Positions 34,689 to 43,766 are shown, numbered from the stretch's first letter. The stretch is 64,000 nt of DNA from an uncultured bacterium (GCA_905215385.1 CAJMPY010000013.1:17306-81305); one strand, 5' to 3'. The notes: a model not told the origin generated them from the letters alone. Program-made: numbers and translations.

Positions 34689-34862
34689 ATGCCTGTCGTA
34701 AAGCCTATTTCTGATCAGACGCGCGCACTAACTACCATTCAGGAACGCGAAGATCACATTCAACGTGCCATCGCTCGTGGCTACGACGACCTCACCAACG
34801 GTCGCATTCGCCCCTGGAAACAGGCGAAGGCCGAGGCGGATCGGATGCGAGCCTCGAGATGA
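34689..34862 (+). CDS. Short Phd/YefM-like antitoxin-type protein without toxin
   Basis: 57 residues. The N-terminal VVKPISDQTRA recalls the beta-strand start of Phd/YefM antitoxins, and the C-terminal half (DDLTNGRIRPWKQAKAEAD) recalls the linker that ends many of them; the middle of a full-length Phd is missing, so it may be an internally deleted remnant or a distinct short family. AAGGAG lies before the ATG. No toxin ORF follows on either strand; serC begins 131 bases later. The palindromic operator upstream supports a regulatory protein. Confidence 0.55.
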   Translation: MPVVKPISDQTRALTTIQEREDHIQRAIARGYDDLTNGRIRPWKQAKAEADRMRASR

Positions 34863-34993
34863 TCCCTCCCCCATGTAACCATCCTGTAAATCATAGCGGC
34901 GCAGTCGAGTTTTACCGTGATGCGGTCGCGCCGGGCGCTCCACTGTGCTAAAGTATCCCGAACGTTCAAACGACTACGAAGGGGACCTAGAAG

Positions 34994-36118
34994 ATGGCAC
35001 GTGTGCACAACTTCTCAGCTGGCCCGGCCGCACTGCCCACAAGCGTGCTCGCCGAGATCGCCGACGAGATGATGGACTACCACGGTTGCGGCATGTCCGT
35101 GCTCGAGATGAGCCATCGATCTAGCATGTACCAGCAGATCATCGACGACGCCGAGGCAACCCTGCGCCGCCTGCTGAGCATCCCCGATAACTACCGTGTT
35201 CTGTTTTTGCAGGGCGGCGCCACGCTGCAGTTTGCGGGCATCCCGATGAACCTCATGCGCCGCGGCCGCGCCGGCTACGTCGTGACCGGCAACTTCGCCA
35301 ACAAGGCGTACAAGGAAGCCGCCAAGTACGGCGAGGCCGTGCTGCTCGCGAGCTCCGAGGAAACCAATTTCGACCGCATTCCCGCCATGGCCGACATCAA
35401 CGCGCGCATTGCCGCCGAGGCCGCGGGCGGCGGGCTCGACTACGTCTACATCTGCCAGAACAACACCATCTTTGGCACCATGTACCACGAGCTGCCTAAC
35501 TTCGGCGACGTACCGCTGGTCGCCGATGTCTCGAGCTGCTTTTTGTCGCAGCCGCTCGACGTCGAGCGCTACGGACTCATCTACGCCGGCGCTCAGAAAA
35601 ACGCCGGCGCCGCGGGCGTCACCGTGGTTATCGTGCGCGACGACCTGATCGCCGACGGTCCAGCCTTTGCGCAGACGCCGCAGTACATGGACCTTAAGAC
35701 CCAGGCCGCCAAGGGCTCCATGCTCAACACGCCCAACACCTTTGGTATCTACGTGTGCGGCAAGGTGTTCCGTTGGGTTGAGCAGACCGGCGGACTTGCC
35801 GCCATGGCCGAGCGCAACTGGGCCAAAGCCAACCTGCTCTATGACTTGCTCGAGCAAAGCGAACTGTTCCATGGCACCACGCAGGCCGACAGCCGCTCCA
35901 TCGCCAACGTCACCTTCCGCACCGGCGACGCCGAGCTCGACGCGGCCTTTGTCGCAGGCGCGGCCAAGCACCAGATTCAAAACGTCAGGGGCCATCGCCT
36001 GGTGGGCGGCATGCGCGCCAGCGTCTACAACGCCGTAACCATGGAAGACGTGCAGGCACTTGCCTCGTACATGAAGGACTTCGAAGCGCAGCATAGTTTG
36101 AGTCCGCGATCTAACTAG
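34994..36118 (+). CDS. serC: Phosphoserine aminotransferase
   Basis: 374 residues. PLP enzyme that converts 3-phosphohydroxypyruvate and glutamate to phosphoserine and 2-oxoglutarate, second step of serine synthesis. Visible are the N-terminal HNFSAGPAALP, the phosphate-binding QGGATLQF, DVSSCFLSQP and the PLP lysine in YAGAQKNAG. A TAAAGT -10-like box lies about 40 bases before the ATG, and AAGGGG serves as ribosome site. serA follows 72 bases later with its own AAGGAG, so the two form one operon for serine biosynthesis; serB is not here. Confidence 0.95.
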   Translation: MARVHNFSAGPAALPTSVLAEIADEMMDYHGCGMSVLEMSHRSSMYQQIIDDAEATLRRLLSIPDNYRVLFLQGGATLQFAGIPMNLMRRGRAGYVVTGNFANKAYKEAAKYGEAVLLASSEETNFDRIPAMADINARIAAEAAGGGLDYVYICQNNTIFGTMYHELPNFGDVPLVADVSSCFLSQPLDVERYGLIYAGAQKNAGAAGVTVVIVRDDLIADGPAFAQTPQYMDLKTQAAKGSMLNTPNTFGIYVCGKVFRWVEQTGGLAAMAERNWAKANLLYDLLEQSELFHGTTQADSRSIANVTFRTGDAELDAAFVAGAAKHQIQNVRGHRLVGGMRASVYNAVTMEDVQALASYMKDFEAQHSLSPRSN

Positions 36119-36190
36119 CCCGCAACGCGCGGGCCGACCAGCCATCTCAAACCACCCTGTTTAGATCAAAACCTGCTAAGGAGTTTTTCC

Positions 36191-37354
36191 ATGCGTAAGA
36201 TTAAGACCATCGACGACATCACCAAAGACGGCAAAGTCGAGTTTGGCGAGGGCTACGAGTTTGTGGGCACCGCCGAGGAGGCCGACGCTATCCTGATGCG
36301 CTCCACCGACCTGCACGGCTACGAGCTGCCCGAGGGCATCCGCGCCATCGCCCGCTGCGGCGCCGGCGTCAACAACATCCCCGTCGAGGAGTACGCCAGA
36401 AAGGGCGTCGTCGTCTTTAACTCCCCCGGTGCCAACAGCAACGCCGTCAAGGAGCTCGTCCTGGGCATGCTGGTGCTTTCGAGCCGCGGCGTCGTGCAGT
36501 CGATGAACTGGGTGCGCAACAACGCCGACGACCCCGAGATCCAGGTCGATGCCGAGAAGGCCAAGAAGGCCTTTGTGGGCCGCGAGCTCAAGGGCAAGCG
36601 CATCGGCGTCATCGGCCTGGGCAACGTAGGCTCCAAGGTCGCCAACGCCTGTGTCGACCTGGGCATGGACGTTTACGGCTACGACCCGTTCATTTCCGTC
36701 GAGCACGCATGGGTGCTGAGTCGCGAGGTGCAGCGCGTGGGCACGCTCGAGGACCTCTGCCGCGGCTGCGACTACCTCACCGTGCACGTGCCCAGCAAGG
36801 CCGATACCATCGGCATGATCAGCACCGAGCAGATCGACCTGCTGGCGCCCGACGCCGTGCTCATCAACTACGCGCGCGAAACCATCATTGACGAGGACGC
36901 CGTCGACGCTGCCCTGCGCGAGGGCAAGCTCAGCTGGTTTAGCTGCGACTTTGCCACGCCCAAGACCGTCAAGATGCCCAACACGTTTATCACCACGCAT
37001 TCGGGCGCCGGCACCGGCGAGGCCGAGGCCAACTGCGCCGACATGGCCATCAGCGAGCTCAAGGATTACCTGGAAAACGGCAACATCGCGCACAGCGTCA
37101 ACTACCCCGCCTGCAGCATGGGCAAGGCGCGCGCCGCAAGCCGCATTGCCTGCCTGCATGCCAACGTGCCCAACATGATCGGCCAGATCACGGCCATTCT
37201 CGCCAAGGACAACGCCAACGTGCAGCGCATGACCAACGAGTCCGCTGGCGAGAACGCCTACACCATGTTCGACACCGATGAGCACCTGGACGGCAGCACG
37301 ATCGAGGCACTTAAGCAAATTCCGTCGATGTATCGTGTGCGCGTGATTAAATAG
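36191..37354 (+). CDS. serA: D-3-phosphoglycerate dehydrogenase
   Basis: 387 residues. Oxidises 3-phosphoglycerate to 3-phosphohydroxypyruvate with NAD, first step of serine synthesis. N-terminal substrate domain with CGAGVNNIPVEEYARKG, Rossmann motif GVIGLGNVGSKVA at about residues 138-150, catalytic region TTHSGAGTGEAE, and a C-terminal ACT domain from about residue 315 (NMIGQITAILAKDNANV) that usually senses serine. Length matches the short ACT-type SerA. Follows serC and ends in a strong terminator, so serine synthesis is a two-gene operon here. Confidence 0.95.
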   Translation: MRKIKTIDDITKDGKVEFGEGYEFVGTAEEADAILMRSTDLHGYELPEGIRAIARCGAGVNNIPVEEYARKGVVVFNSPGANSNAVKELVLGMLVLSSRGVVQSMNWVRNNADDPEIQVDAEKAKKAFVGRELKGKRIGVIGLGNVGSKVANACVDLGMDVYGYDPFISVEHAWVLSREVQRVGTLEDLCRGCDYLTVHVPSKADTIGMISTEQIDLLAPDAVLINYARETIIDEDAVDAALREGKLSWFSCDFATPKTVKMPNTFITTHSGAGTGEAEANCADMAISELKDYLENGNIAHSVNYPACSMGKARAASRIACLHANVPNMIGQITAILAKDNANVQRMTNESAGENAYTMFDTDEHLDGSTIEALKQIPSMYRVRVIK

Positions 37355-37394
37355 CGCCGGCGCCAATCCTGCCAGACAGACCACGAAGCCCATT

Positions 37395-37428
37395 CGGCCC
37401 CCGTTTTCACGAAACGGGGGCCGATTTT
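37395..37428 (+). terminator. Intrinsic terminator of serCA
   Basis: GGCCCCCGTTT pairs with AAACGGGGGCC around a short TCACG loop, then GATTTTG. Confidence 0.88.
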
Positions 37429-37701
37429 GTTGCTCCGGACGACTTTAAAATGATACCCAGAACAAGTTTTTTCAGATAATCGATAGTGAGGCTCAAGTCG
37501 CTAAGCACACCCGCTTTGATAAACAGCTTTATCAGGGACTTTAGTAGGTAAAAATCGATCTCTATGTGCCGAATGTAAGTTGACTGTCCATTTTCCGAAA
37601 CAACTTATTCTAGATAGCATTTTTAAGGCCCCTCCAAGGCGAAATATAAGTCTTTTTGTGACCAAAACTCTAGTCCGCGCGACCGTTTTCCACCCGCGCG
37701 G
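37429..37701. other. AT-rich intergenic stretch
   Basis: Clearly lower in GC than the surroundings; contains a small hairpin TGATAAA-CAGC-TTTATCA at 37517-37534 and no ORF with a ribosome site. It lies at the 3' end of the AT-richer predicted nuclease gene, suggesting both came in together. Confidence 0.4.
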
Positions 37702-38751
37702 CTACATTCCTGCCCAATCGATAAAAATCTCCTCACGAAGCCGCCGTTCGAGCTCCTGCTGTCGCGGCGTCTTGTCTTTCAGCGGCACATCGAGATAGGA
37801 CATGATGAGCTCCATCACCACGCGGAAGGCATCGAAGTCGGCCAGCTGACCATAGGTCATCAGAACGACGGGATATCCCATGGCTTGCAAGGCCGTCGTT
37901 CGATCGGAGTCCGAAATCTTGGATTCTATGGATCCGTGAATGGCTTTACCTTGGCATTCAACCAGACACTCTCTGCTGCCGTCCTTATTTGCCAGCAGGA
38001 TATCGGCATAGCGCCTATCAAGCCCCGAAATCAGGCGGGCACTGCGCGTCAAGCGAATCTCGACGTTATTGGTAAGGCGCAGCCCTTCGCCGCCGCGCAA
38101 CCTCGTAAGGCCAAACAGCATCGAAGCCTGAACCTCGAGCGGCGATGCCGCCACCCCCGTAATGCATTTCGCGGCACGCGTGAACGATTTAGCGCCGCGG
38201 AGCCCCGGGATCTTATCGACGTACTCGGTAAGTTCAGAGAGCTCAATCAAGGGAGGTCGTTTCCACAAGTCTGTTGGATTCCCCGAGGTATCCTTTACGT
38301 TTTCCCAGCCCGACCGTGCGTCACCCCACCGGCCCCCGTATGCCTGCTCAAGTGCCGACTTTACCTGAGGCGCAATCTTGCACACGGCAAAGGTGCCGCA
38401 CATCTCATACATGCACATGATCAGACGCTCGTTTGAGACCGAGGAAGCCAGGGTCAGCAGGGTAAAGAGCGGGGACGCGACATCGAGGCCAAACTCTGTC
38501 TGTCGCATGGAATCAAACGGCCTCTCCCCGTTCCAAACATGCCTGACAATGCGATCGCCCTTACGTCCGCAGCTGCCCTGCGCCAACACGTGTAACGGGG
38601 TGCCCAGGAAATGCGTGACGAGCGGATGCTCACATAGGTGCTCCCTGCGCGGATCGTCCGCAGAATCGGGCAGGTCCAGCATTATTGCCAAGACCTGTGG
38701 AGGTATCCGGTGATACCGAAAGGCAGATATGTCGCACAGCATGTCGTCCAT
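37702..38751 (-). CDS. Predicted PD-(D/E)XK-type protein, paralogue 1
   Basis: 349 residues from the ATG at 38751; the frame is open further upstream but that part overlaps the neighbouring peptidase gene and has no family features. C-terminal segment YADILLANKDGS-RECLVECQGKAIHG followed by DSDRTTALQAMGYPVVLMTYGQL has the D...E-x-Q/K and helix-strand pattern of DUF559/VSR-like nuclease folds. It lines up over most of its length with the protein at 46961-48151 (shared SP-L/M-E, LCG-type, DR...AL-MGY and the spacing between them). Function unknown; such families are widespread in Coriobacteriia. The start is not secure because no strong ribosome site is visible. Confidence 0.6.
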   Translation of the reverse strand: MDDMLCDISAFRYHRIPPQVLAIMLDLPDSADDPRREHLCEHPLVTHFLGTPLHVLAQGSCGRKGDRIVRHVWNGERPFDSMRQTEFGLDVASPLFTLLTLASSVSNERLIMCMYEMCGTFAVCKIAPQVKSALEQAYGGRWGDARSGWENVKDTSGNPTDLWKRPPLIELSELTEYVDKIPGLRGAKSFTRAAKCITGVAASPLEVQASMLFGLTRLRGGEGLRLTNNVEIRLTRSARLISGLDRRYADILLANKDGSRECLVECQGKAIHGSIESKISDSDRTTALQAMGYPVVLMTYGQLADFDAFRVVMELIMSYLDVPLKDKTPRQQELERRLREEIFIDWAGM

Positions 38752-38905
38752 GAAGGGTACGTACCCGCTGCGTCGCTTGTGAACCCGCTCGGACGGCAAA
38801 CGCGCTGGCTCGGCCTGCGAACGGTAAATACTGCCACGCCCACGTCGCGGATCTCTCAGGAGGCTTACAATCGGTTTGGAAAGCAAACTGATTGTGAGGT
38901 TGCAT

Positions 38906-40126
38906 ATGGTTGATGAGGATTTTGCCTGGCGGCTTGCGCAGGAGCTCGTGCGGATCGACAGCTCAGACCCGGGCGCGTATGAGGATGAAATTGAGCGCTT
39001 CATTAAGAGGCTCATTGAGCAGCAGCTGGCACAACTTGATAGTTCTGCGCTCGATGCCGTGCAGATTGAGGAGCTCGAAGTGCTGCCCGGGCGCCGCAAC
39101 CTTAAAGTCACCGTGCCGGGCCAAAGCGACGAGCCGCGGCTGATCTATATCTGCCACATGGATACCGTCACCTTGGGCGATGGCTGGGACGCAGACATCG
39201 AACCGCTTGGGGCGGTTGTGCGCGACGATAAACTCTATGGCCGCGGTGCCTGCGATATGAAGGGTGGCCTGGCCTGCGCCATTGCCGCACTGGTCCATAC
39301 GCTCGAGCGCGTGGCGGCGGATGGCGCGCTGCCACGCCGCGGCTTTTCGCTCATCTGCTCGGTCGACGAGGAAGACTTCATGCGCGGCTCAGAGGCCGCG
39401 ATCGATGCTGGCTGGGTCGGCTCGCGCGAATGGGTGCTGGACACCGAGCCCACCGACGGGCAGATCCAGGTGGCGCACAAGGGTCGCACGTGGTTCGAGA
39501 TCGAGATGGCCGGCGTCACGGCTCATGCAAGCCAGCCTTGGAAGGGCGCCGACGCCGTCGCCGCCATAGCCGAGGTCGTGTGCTCGCTTCGTCGCACGTT
39601 TGCGACGCTGCCTTTACATGAGGAGCTGGGGCCATCGACCATCACGTTTGGACAGATCGAGGGTGGCTACCGTCCCTATGTCGTGCCCGACCACGCTAAG
39701 GTCTGGGTCGATATGCGCCTGACCCCGCCGACCGATACGGCCGCCGCGACGCGCATGGTAGAGCAGGCCATTGTCGCCGCCGAAGCCGCGGTCCCAGGCT
39801 GCCATGGAAGCTATACCGTGACAGGCGACCGCCCCGCCATCGAGCGCGATCCGGCCTCTCCCCTTCTAGCTGCGCTCAAGTGCACAGCAGACGATGTGAC
39901 GGGCACGGACACGACCGTCGGCTTCTTTACCGGCTACACCGACACTGCCGTCATTGCCGGCAAGACAGGCAACCGCAATTGTATGAGCTACGGCCCCGGC
40001 TCGTTGGCGCTCGCGCACAAGCCCAACGAGTATGTGCCCCATGCCGATATCGTTCGCTGCCAAAACGTGCTCATCGCGCTTGCCGATAACACGCTCTGGG
40101 ACGCAAGCGGCCAAGTTGGGGCATAA
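38906..40126 (+). CDS. M20 family metallopeptidase (ArgE/DapE/carboxypeptidase group)
   Basis: 406 residues. The two-zinc peptidase motifs are present: ICHMDTVTLG with the first His/Asp, LYGRGACDMKGGLA with the bridging Asp, and VDEEDF with the catalytic Glu pair. The dimerisation domain begins near KGRTWFEIEMAGVTAHAS. It probably removes an acyl group or a terminal residue from a small peptide or amino acid; the substrate is open. The ATG at 38906 has GAGG nine bases upstream; a TTG ten codons earlier is unlikely. The DUF1015-like gene follows 39 bases later and probably shares its transcript. Confidence 0.88.
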   Translation: MVDEDFAWRLAQELVRIDSSDPGAYEDEIERFIKRLIEQQLAQLDSSALDAVQIEELEVLPGRRNLKVTVPGQSDEPRLIYICHMDTVTLGDGWDADIEPLGAVVRDDKLYGRGACDMKGGLACAIAALVHTLERVAADGALPRRGFSLICSVDEEDFMRGSEAAIDAGWVGSREWVLDTEPTDGQIQVAHKGRTWFEIEMAGVTAHASQPWKGADAVAAIAEVVCSLRRTFATLPLHEELGPSTITFGQIEGGYRPYVVPDHAKVWVDMRLTPPTDTAAATRMVEQAIVAAEAAVPGCHGSYTVTGDRPAIERDPASPLLAALKCTADDVTGTDTTVGFFTGYTDTAVIAGKTGNRNCMSYGPGSLALAHKPNEYVPHADIVRCQNVLIALADNTLWDASGQVGA

Positions 40127-40165
40127 TAAGCCGCGAACAAACCGACTCGCGCGTTAGGACCGCCC

Positions 40166-40846
40166 ATGAAAGCACTTCCGTTTCCCTGCATCCGCCCAGC
40201 TCAGGACCGCGTGCTCGAGGCGCTGCCTGCGATGGGCGGTATCCTGAGCGGCAACGACGCCCTGCGCGGCGCCATTGCTGACGGCCTAATGCTCAAGGAT
40301 CCAGGCGCGGCGTATTACGTGTACGAGTGTTCGGGAGAGCTGGGACGCGTGATGGGCGTTGTGGCAATTTGCCCGGTTGGTGTACTGACGGACGACAACG
40401 CGTCCTCCGCAGATGCGGCCGCAGCCGCCCGCGCAATCGCCGAGCTTAAGGTGCAGCCTCGCCCTGTAACGCTCGCCTACGAAGCCTCGCCCGTCATGGA
40501 TATCATCCTCGGCGCCGCCAAAGAAGGCGCGTCGCTCTATGCCGTCACCGACCCCGCCGGCATTACGCACCGTGTGTGGGAGGTCAAGCGCGAGGACGCC
40601 GTTGCTGCCATCCGTGCCATGCTCGATCAGGCACCCGACCCCGTGTTCGCCGGTGACTCCGCCTATGCCGCCGCACTGGCTGGGGCATCGCAGATTCTGG
40701 CCGATGAGGCCCGTGCCGCCGGAACGCACACCGGCAAAGAGCCGTTCAACTTTGCCGTAGCTGCGCTCTTCCCCGCCGCGCAGGTCAGCGGCGGCGCGCC
40801 GCAGGTTCCGACGGGTCTGCTCACTCACCAGATCTCACGGTTCTAG
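40166..40846 (+). CDS. DUF1015-like protein, short form
   Basis: 226 residues. The C-terminal GKEPFNFAVAALFPAAQV corresponds to the segment G-x-x-x-NYFLAVLFP found near the middle of DUF1015 proteins (about 410 residues), and the N-terminal FPCIRPAQDR fits the family's start. The large remainder of DUF1015 is absent, yet the ORF is intact and ends in a good terminator, so it is a shortened form and not obviously a pseudogene. Some DUF1015 genes lie beside serC-serA operons, as here 3-4 kb away. Function unknown. Cotranscribed with the M20 peptidase. Confidence 0.55.
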   Translation: MKALPFPCIRPAQDRVLEALPAMGGILSGNDALRGAIADGLMLKDPGAAYYVYECSGELGRVMGVVAICPVGVLTDDNASSADAAAAARAIAELKVQPRPVTLAYEASPVMDIILGAAKEGASLYAVTDPAGITHRVWEVKREDAVAAIRAMLDQAPDPVFAGDSAYAAALAGASQILADEARAAGTHTGKEPFNFAVAALFPAAQVSGGAPQVPTGLLTHQISRF

Positions 40847-40885
40847 CGGACTCAAACGCGAAGCTGGAAAACCCAGCATCCAAAC

Positions 40886-40934
40886 AAACAAGGGGCGGGG
40901 ATGCAATGCCCGTGCATGCATCCCCGCCCCTTTC
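40886..40934 (+). terminator. Intrinsic terminator behind the DUF1015-like gene
   Basis: AAGGGGCGGGGATGCA pairs with TGCATCCCCGCCCCTT around CATGCCCGTGCA, followed by TTCGC. On the other strand it ends in a short T run as well, facing the mutase gene. Confidence 0.8.
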
Positions 40935-40977
40935 GCATCAAACAATTACGCCGGTAAACCGGGCCGCAACGTCAGCG

Positions 40978-41613
40978 TTATCCACGCTGCGGACCTGCCG
41001 CCGCCACGAGCGGCTCTAGCCCCAGCTCGCGCGCGTAGTCTTCCTGCGTAAAGATCTCAACCAGTTCAAACGTATCGGTCGTATCGTCAAACACGAAATG
41101 CAGCACCGAGCAGTTGCCCGGCACGCGCTCGCGCTCGTCGGCCTCCGTGCCCTTCACGTGATCCAAAAACTCCTTGATGGCCGACCCGTGGCTCACCGCG
41201 AGCACGCACGAATGGTCCGGGCGTCGCATAAGATCGGTCAGCGTCGTCACCATGCGCTCGCGCACCTGCATCTGGCCCTCACCGCCAAACTGGCGATAGA
41301 AATCGCGCCACGGGCGCTCGGGCATAAGCATCACGCGCTCGGCCTCAAAGTCGCCAAAGAACCACTCGCGCAGACCGTCCAGGCGCTCGTACGTCATGCC
41401 CGACCACAGGTTGGCGATGGTCTGTTCGGTGCGGTGCAGCGTAGAGGTGTAGGCGTGGTCGGGCTCAATGCCGCGCGCACGCAAGAACATGCCGGCACGC
41501 GCCGCCTGATCGCAGCCCAGCTGTGTGAGCGGCGAGTCACTCCACCCCTGAATGATACGCTTAAGGTTGAATATCGTCTGTCCATGACGGACCAGATACA
41601 GATCTTTATTCAT
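40978..41613 (-). CDS. Histidine phosphatase (phosphoglycerate mutase-like) 1
   Basis: 211 residues. Branch 1 histidine phosphatase fold: N-terminal LYLVRHGQTIFN with the nucleophile His, the second catalytic SHGSAIKEF and the Glu in the LREWFFGDFE region. Members dephosphorylate small phosphorylated compounds; this is not a glycolytic mutase by length. The ATG at 41613 has AAAGGA upstream. Lies 17 bases after a close paralogue on the same strand, so the two form a two-gene operon. Confidence 0.86.
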   Translation of the reverse strand: MNKDLYLVRHGQTIFNLKRIIQGWSDSPLTQLGCDQAARAGMFLRARGIEPDHAYTSTLHRTEQTIANLWSGMTYERLDGLREWFFGDFEAERVMLMPERPWRDFYRQFGGEGQMQVRERMVTTLTDLMRRPDHSCVLAVSHGSAIKEFLDHVKGTEADERERVPGNCSVLHFVFDDTTDTFELVEIFTQEDYARELGLEPLVAAAGPQRG

Positions 41614-41630
41614 AGGGGTCCTTTCGTTCG

Positions 41631-42173
41631 TTACCAACCCAAGAGCGAAAACGCCCCATCGCAATAGCCAAAATGAAGCACGGCACCGTTGTCGGGCAGC
41701 TCTCCCCCGCCAGTCACATACTCAAGAAACTCCTGGCAGGCTGAGCCGTGGGAAACCGCCAGCACGCAGTCGTGCTGCGGCCTGGCCATGATGCGGGACA
41801 GCGCCGCGACCATGCGCGACTGAAGCTGCACTTCCGACTCGCCGCCAAAGGCAACAGGATAATCGCCCCAGGGCTGCGGCGGCATCTCGCGATTTGATGT
41901 GCCCTCCAGCGAGCCAAAATGCCACTCACGCAGGTCATCGACCAGCTCAATGGAACGGCCCTCGCCAACGATAAGCTCGGCCGTATGCCGCGCCCGGCCC
42001 AACGGCGAGGAATACACATGATCAAAGGCCACGCCACGCGCCGCAAACGCCGTACGCGCCGTCAGCGCCTGCTCGCGCCCGCGCGCCGTAAGCGGCGAAT
42101 CGTGCCAGCCCTGCAAAATGCTCTGCACATTGAGCTCAGTCTGCCCATGCCGCACCAAATACAGATCTGCCAC
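41631..42173 (-). CDS. Histidine phosphatase (phosphoglycerate mutase-like) 2
   Basis: 180 residues. Same fold and active-site motifs as the next gene: LYLVRHGQTELN, LREWHFGSLEG and SHGSACQEF. The start is a GTG at 42173 with GGGAGG upstream; the longer frame upstream has no support and would run through a terminator hairpin. The two proteins are similar along their length, which indicates a tandem duplication followed by divergence. Shorter at the C-terminus than its partner. Substrate unknown. Confidence 0.84.
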   Translation of the reverse strand: MADLYLVRHGQTELNVQSILQGWHDSPLTARGREQALTARTAFAARGVAFDHVYSSPLGRARHTAELIVGEGRSIELVDDLREWHFGSLEGTSNREMPPQPWGDYPVAFGGESEVQLQSRMVAALSRIMARPQHDCVLAVSHGSACQEFLEYVTGGGELPDNGAVLHFGYCDGAFSLLGW

Positions 42174-42188
42174 ACACCCTCCCCTCGT

Positions 42189-42226
42189 ACCACCACAAAG
42201 GGGACAGGAGCCTTTGTGGTGATTTT
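42189..42226 (-). terminator. CCACCACAAAGG hairpin, copy e
   Basis: ACCACCACAAAGG pairs with CCTTTGTGGTG (one end pair lost) around GGACAGGAG, 31 bases beyond the nitroreductase stop; T run only on the plus strand. Confidence 0.5.
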
Positions 42227-42256
42227 GCCGCCGGATTGCACCGCAACGACGCACAA

Positions 42257-42928
42257 CTACAGCAGCACGTCGGCAAGCGGACGCTTGGGTACGTGGTGCA
42301 CCCGCGCCTCGTCGCGCCAATAATTGATGGAGCCGTCGGGGTTGGAATCGATCGCATCGATCACCTGTGTCTCGGCCGGAATGCCAAACGCCATGATCAG
42401 CTTGAGCTCATACTTGTCGTTATCGAGCCCCATGGCATCGATCGCGTGGGGCGTAAAGGCCTTGAACATGCAGGCTGCCACCTCGGGCGTGGCGCTGCGG
42501 GCGGCGAGCATCATCGTCTGCGCGGTAATGCCCGTGTCGACATCGGTAATGGGAGCGGCGGGCTTGCCCGGAACGGCGCGCTCAGCAAGAATCGCGATGT
42601 AGCCGGTCGGGCGCTCGCCCTCATCGGGACCCGGCCAATCCTTGAGCGCACCGGCCCATGCAAGCTCGTCAAATACACGCGCGCAGTCCTCTGCACCGCT
42701 CACCACGTGAAAGCGCAGACGCTGAGCATTGGCGCCGCAGGGAGCCAGGTGCGCCAGTTCCGCCAGCTCGAGCAAAAACTCGCGCGGCACGCGCATGGAC
42801 TCGTCAAAGCGACGGCACGTACGGGCACGACGGACCAGCGCATCAAACGCTTCCAGACCGAGCTTTTCGCAACCTTGCTTTGCCATCGATTCGACACTCG
42901 ACGGTGCCTCGGGAACTGCTTCGTTCAT
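42257..42928 (-). CDS. Nitroreductase family protein
   Basis: 223 residues. FMN-dependent nitroreductase fold: N-terminal ARTCRRFDES with the phosphate-binding arginines, ELAHLAPCGANAQRLRF and the C-terminal segment with GIPAETQVIDAI. Such enzymes reduce nitro compounds, quinones or flavins with NAD(P)H; the natural substrate is unknown. The ATG at 42928 has a G-rich GGGGG upstream; the 56 codons before it in frame do not look like protein. Single gene between hairpin e and the divergent DUF308 gene. Confidence 0.86.
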   Translation of the reverse strand: MNEAVPEAPSSVESMAKQGCEKLGLEAFDALVRRARTCRRFDESMRVPREFLLELAELAHLAPCGANAQRLRFHVVSGAEDCARVFDELAWAGALKDWPGPDEGERPTGYIAILAERAVPGKPAAPITDVDTGITAQTMMLAARSATPEVAACMFKAFTPHAIDAMGLDNDKYELKLIMAFGIPAETQVIDAIDSNPDGSINYWRDEARVHHVPKRPLADVLL

Positions 42929-43163
42929 AGGGACCCCCAATACAAGCCAATTGTCCTTAGGAAAATCTAACCTAAAACGTAGGCAATAACGAACAGGGCT
43001 GCAATGTTCTACACCTGTTGAATAGAAAACCGCGACGTGGGGAACAACGGAAACAATTCGGGACCTTTGGGTTACGTTTCGCCCTCCCCGACCCATACGC
43101 CAGCGCCTTTAAGCGATACTGGTTGTAACGATCAAGGCTTACGCCGCACGGAAAGGAGACGTT

Positions 43164-43766
43164 ATGGGTATCTTTAGGAACGATGACCAAAAATCGAGCC
43201 AGTTTGGATTTGACGAGAAAAGTATGGCGGGCAAAGCCGTCAAGGCCGTGCGCTGGATCTACGCCATCACGGGCGTCGTGGCGCTCATTGCTGGCATCGC
43301 GCTGCTTTTTGCACCCGCCAAGTCCCTCGTCTTTTTGACGACCGTCTTGGGTTTTTACTTTGTAATCACCGCTGCCATCAGGCTGTTCACTGCCATTTTT
43401 GAGCCGCTGCTGCCCACTGGCTGGCGCGTGACGAGCATCATCTCCAACCTACTCATTATCCTGGGCGGCGTCATAATCCTGCGCAACCAGGCCTTCTCGA
43501 CCGCGACACTCACCACGATGGTGGTTATCGTGGCCGGCTTTGGCTGGATTGTCGAAGGTGTCATGTCCATTCTGGAGTCCGAGCTTTCGTCCAACCGCGC
43601 CCTTGCCATCCTGAGCGGTGCACTCTCCATCATCGCCGGCATGTTCGTGTTTATCTATCCGCTGTGGTCGGCCAAGATGCTTGTCATCTTTAGTGGCGCC
43701 GCGCTGCTGGTGTTTGGCGTAACGCTCATTGTTCGCGCCATTCAATTTGGCAAACTGGTGCACTAG
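43164..43766 (+). CDS. DUF308 / HdeD family membrane protein
   Basis: 200 residues with six regularly spaced hydrophobic segments arranged as repeated short DUF308 units (e.g. VVALIAGIALLFAPAKSL, LLIILGGVIILRN, GALSIIAGMFVFIYP). HdeD in enterobacteria relates to acid stress, but the family role is unclear. AAAGGAG precedes the ATG. Its stop codon is directly followed by the ATG of the YaiI/YqxD gene, so the two are cotranscribed and probably coupled in translation. Confidence 0.85.
   Translation: MGIFRNDDQKSSQFGFDEKSMAGKAVKAVRWIYAITGVVALIAGIALLFAPAKSLVFLTTVLGFYFVITAAIRLFTAIFEPLLPTGWRVTSIISNLLIILGGVIILRNQAFSTATLTTMVVIVAGFGWIVEGVMSILESELSSNRALAILSGALSIIAGMFVFIYPLWSAKMLVIFSGAALLVFGVTLIVRAIQFGKLVH

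Noticed and set aside
36176..37393. Minus-strand ORF of 405 codons opposite serA
   Set aside because: serA carries all motifs on the plus strand; the minus frame runs through its terminator and has no ribosome site.
38752..39111. Upstream extension of predicted nuclease paralogue 1
   Set aside because: It overlaps the M20 peptidase gene on the other strand and reads as Ser/Arg-rich sequence without similarity to paralogue 2.
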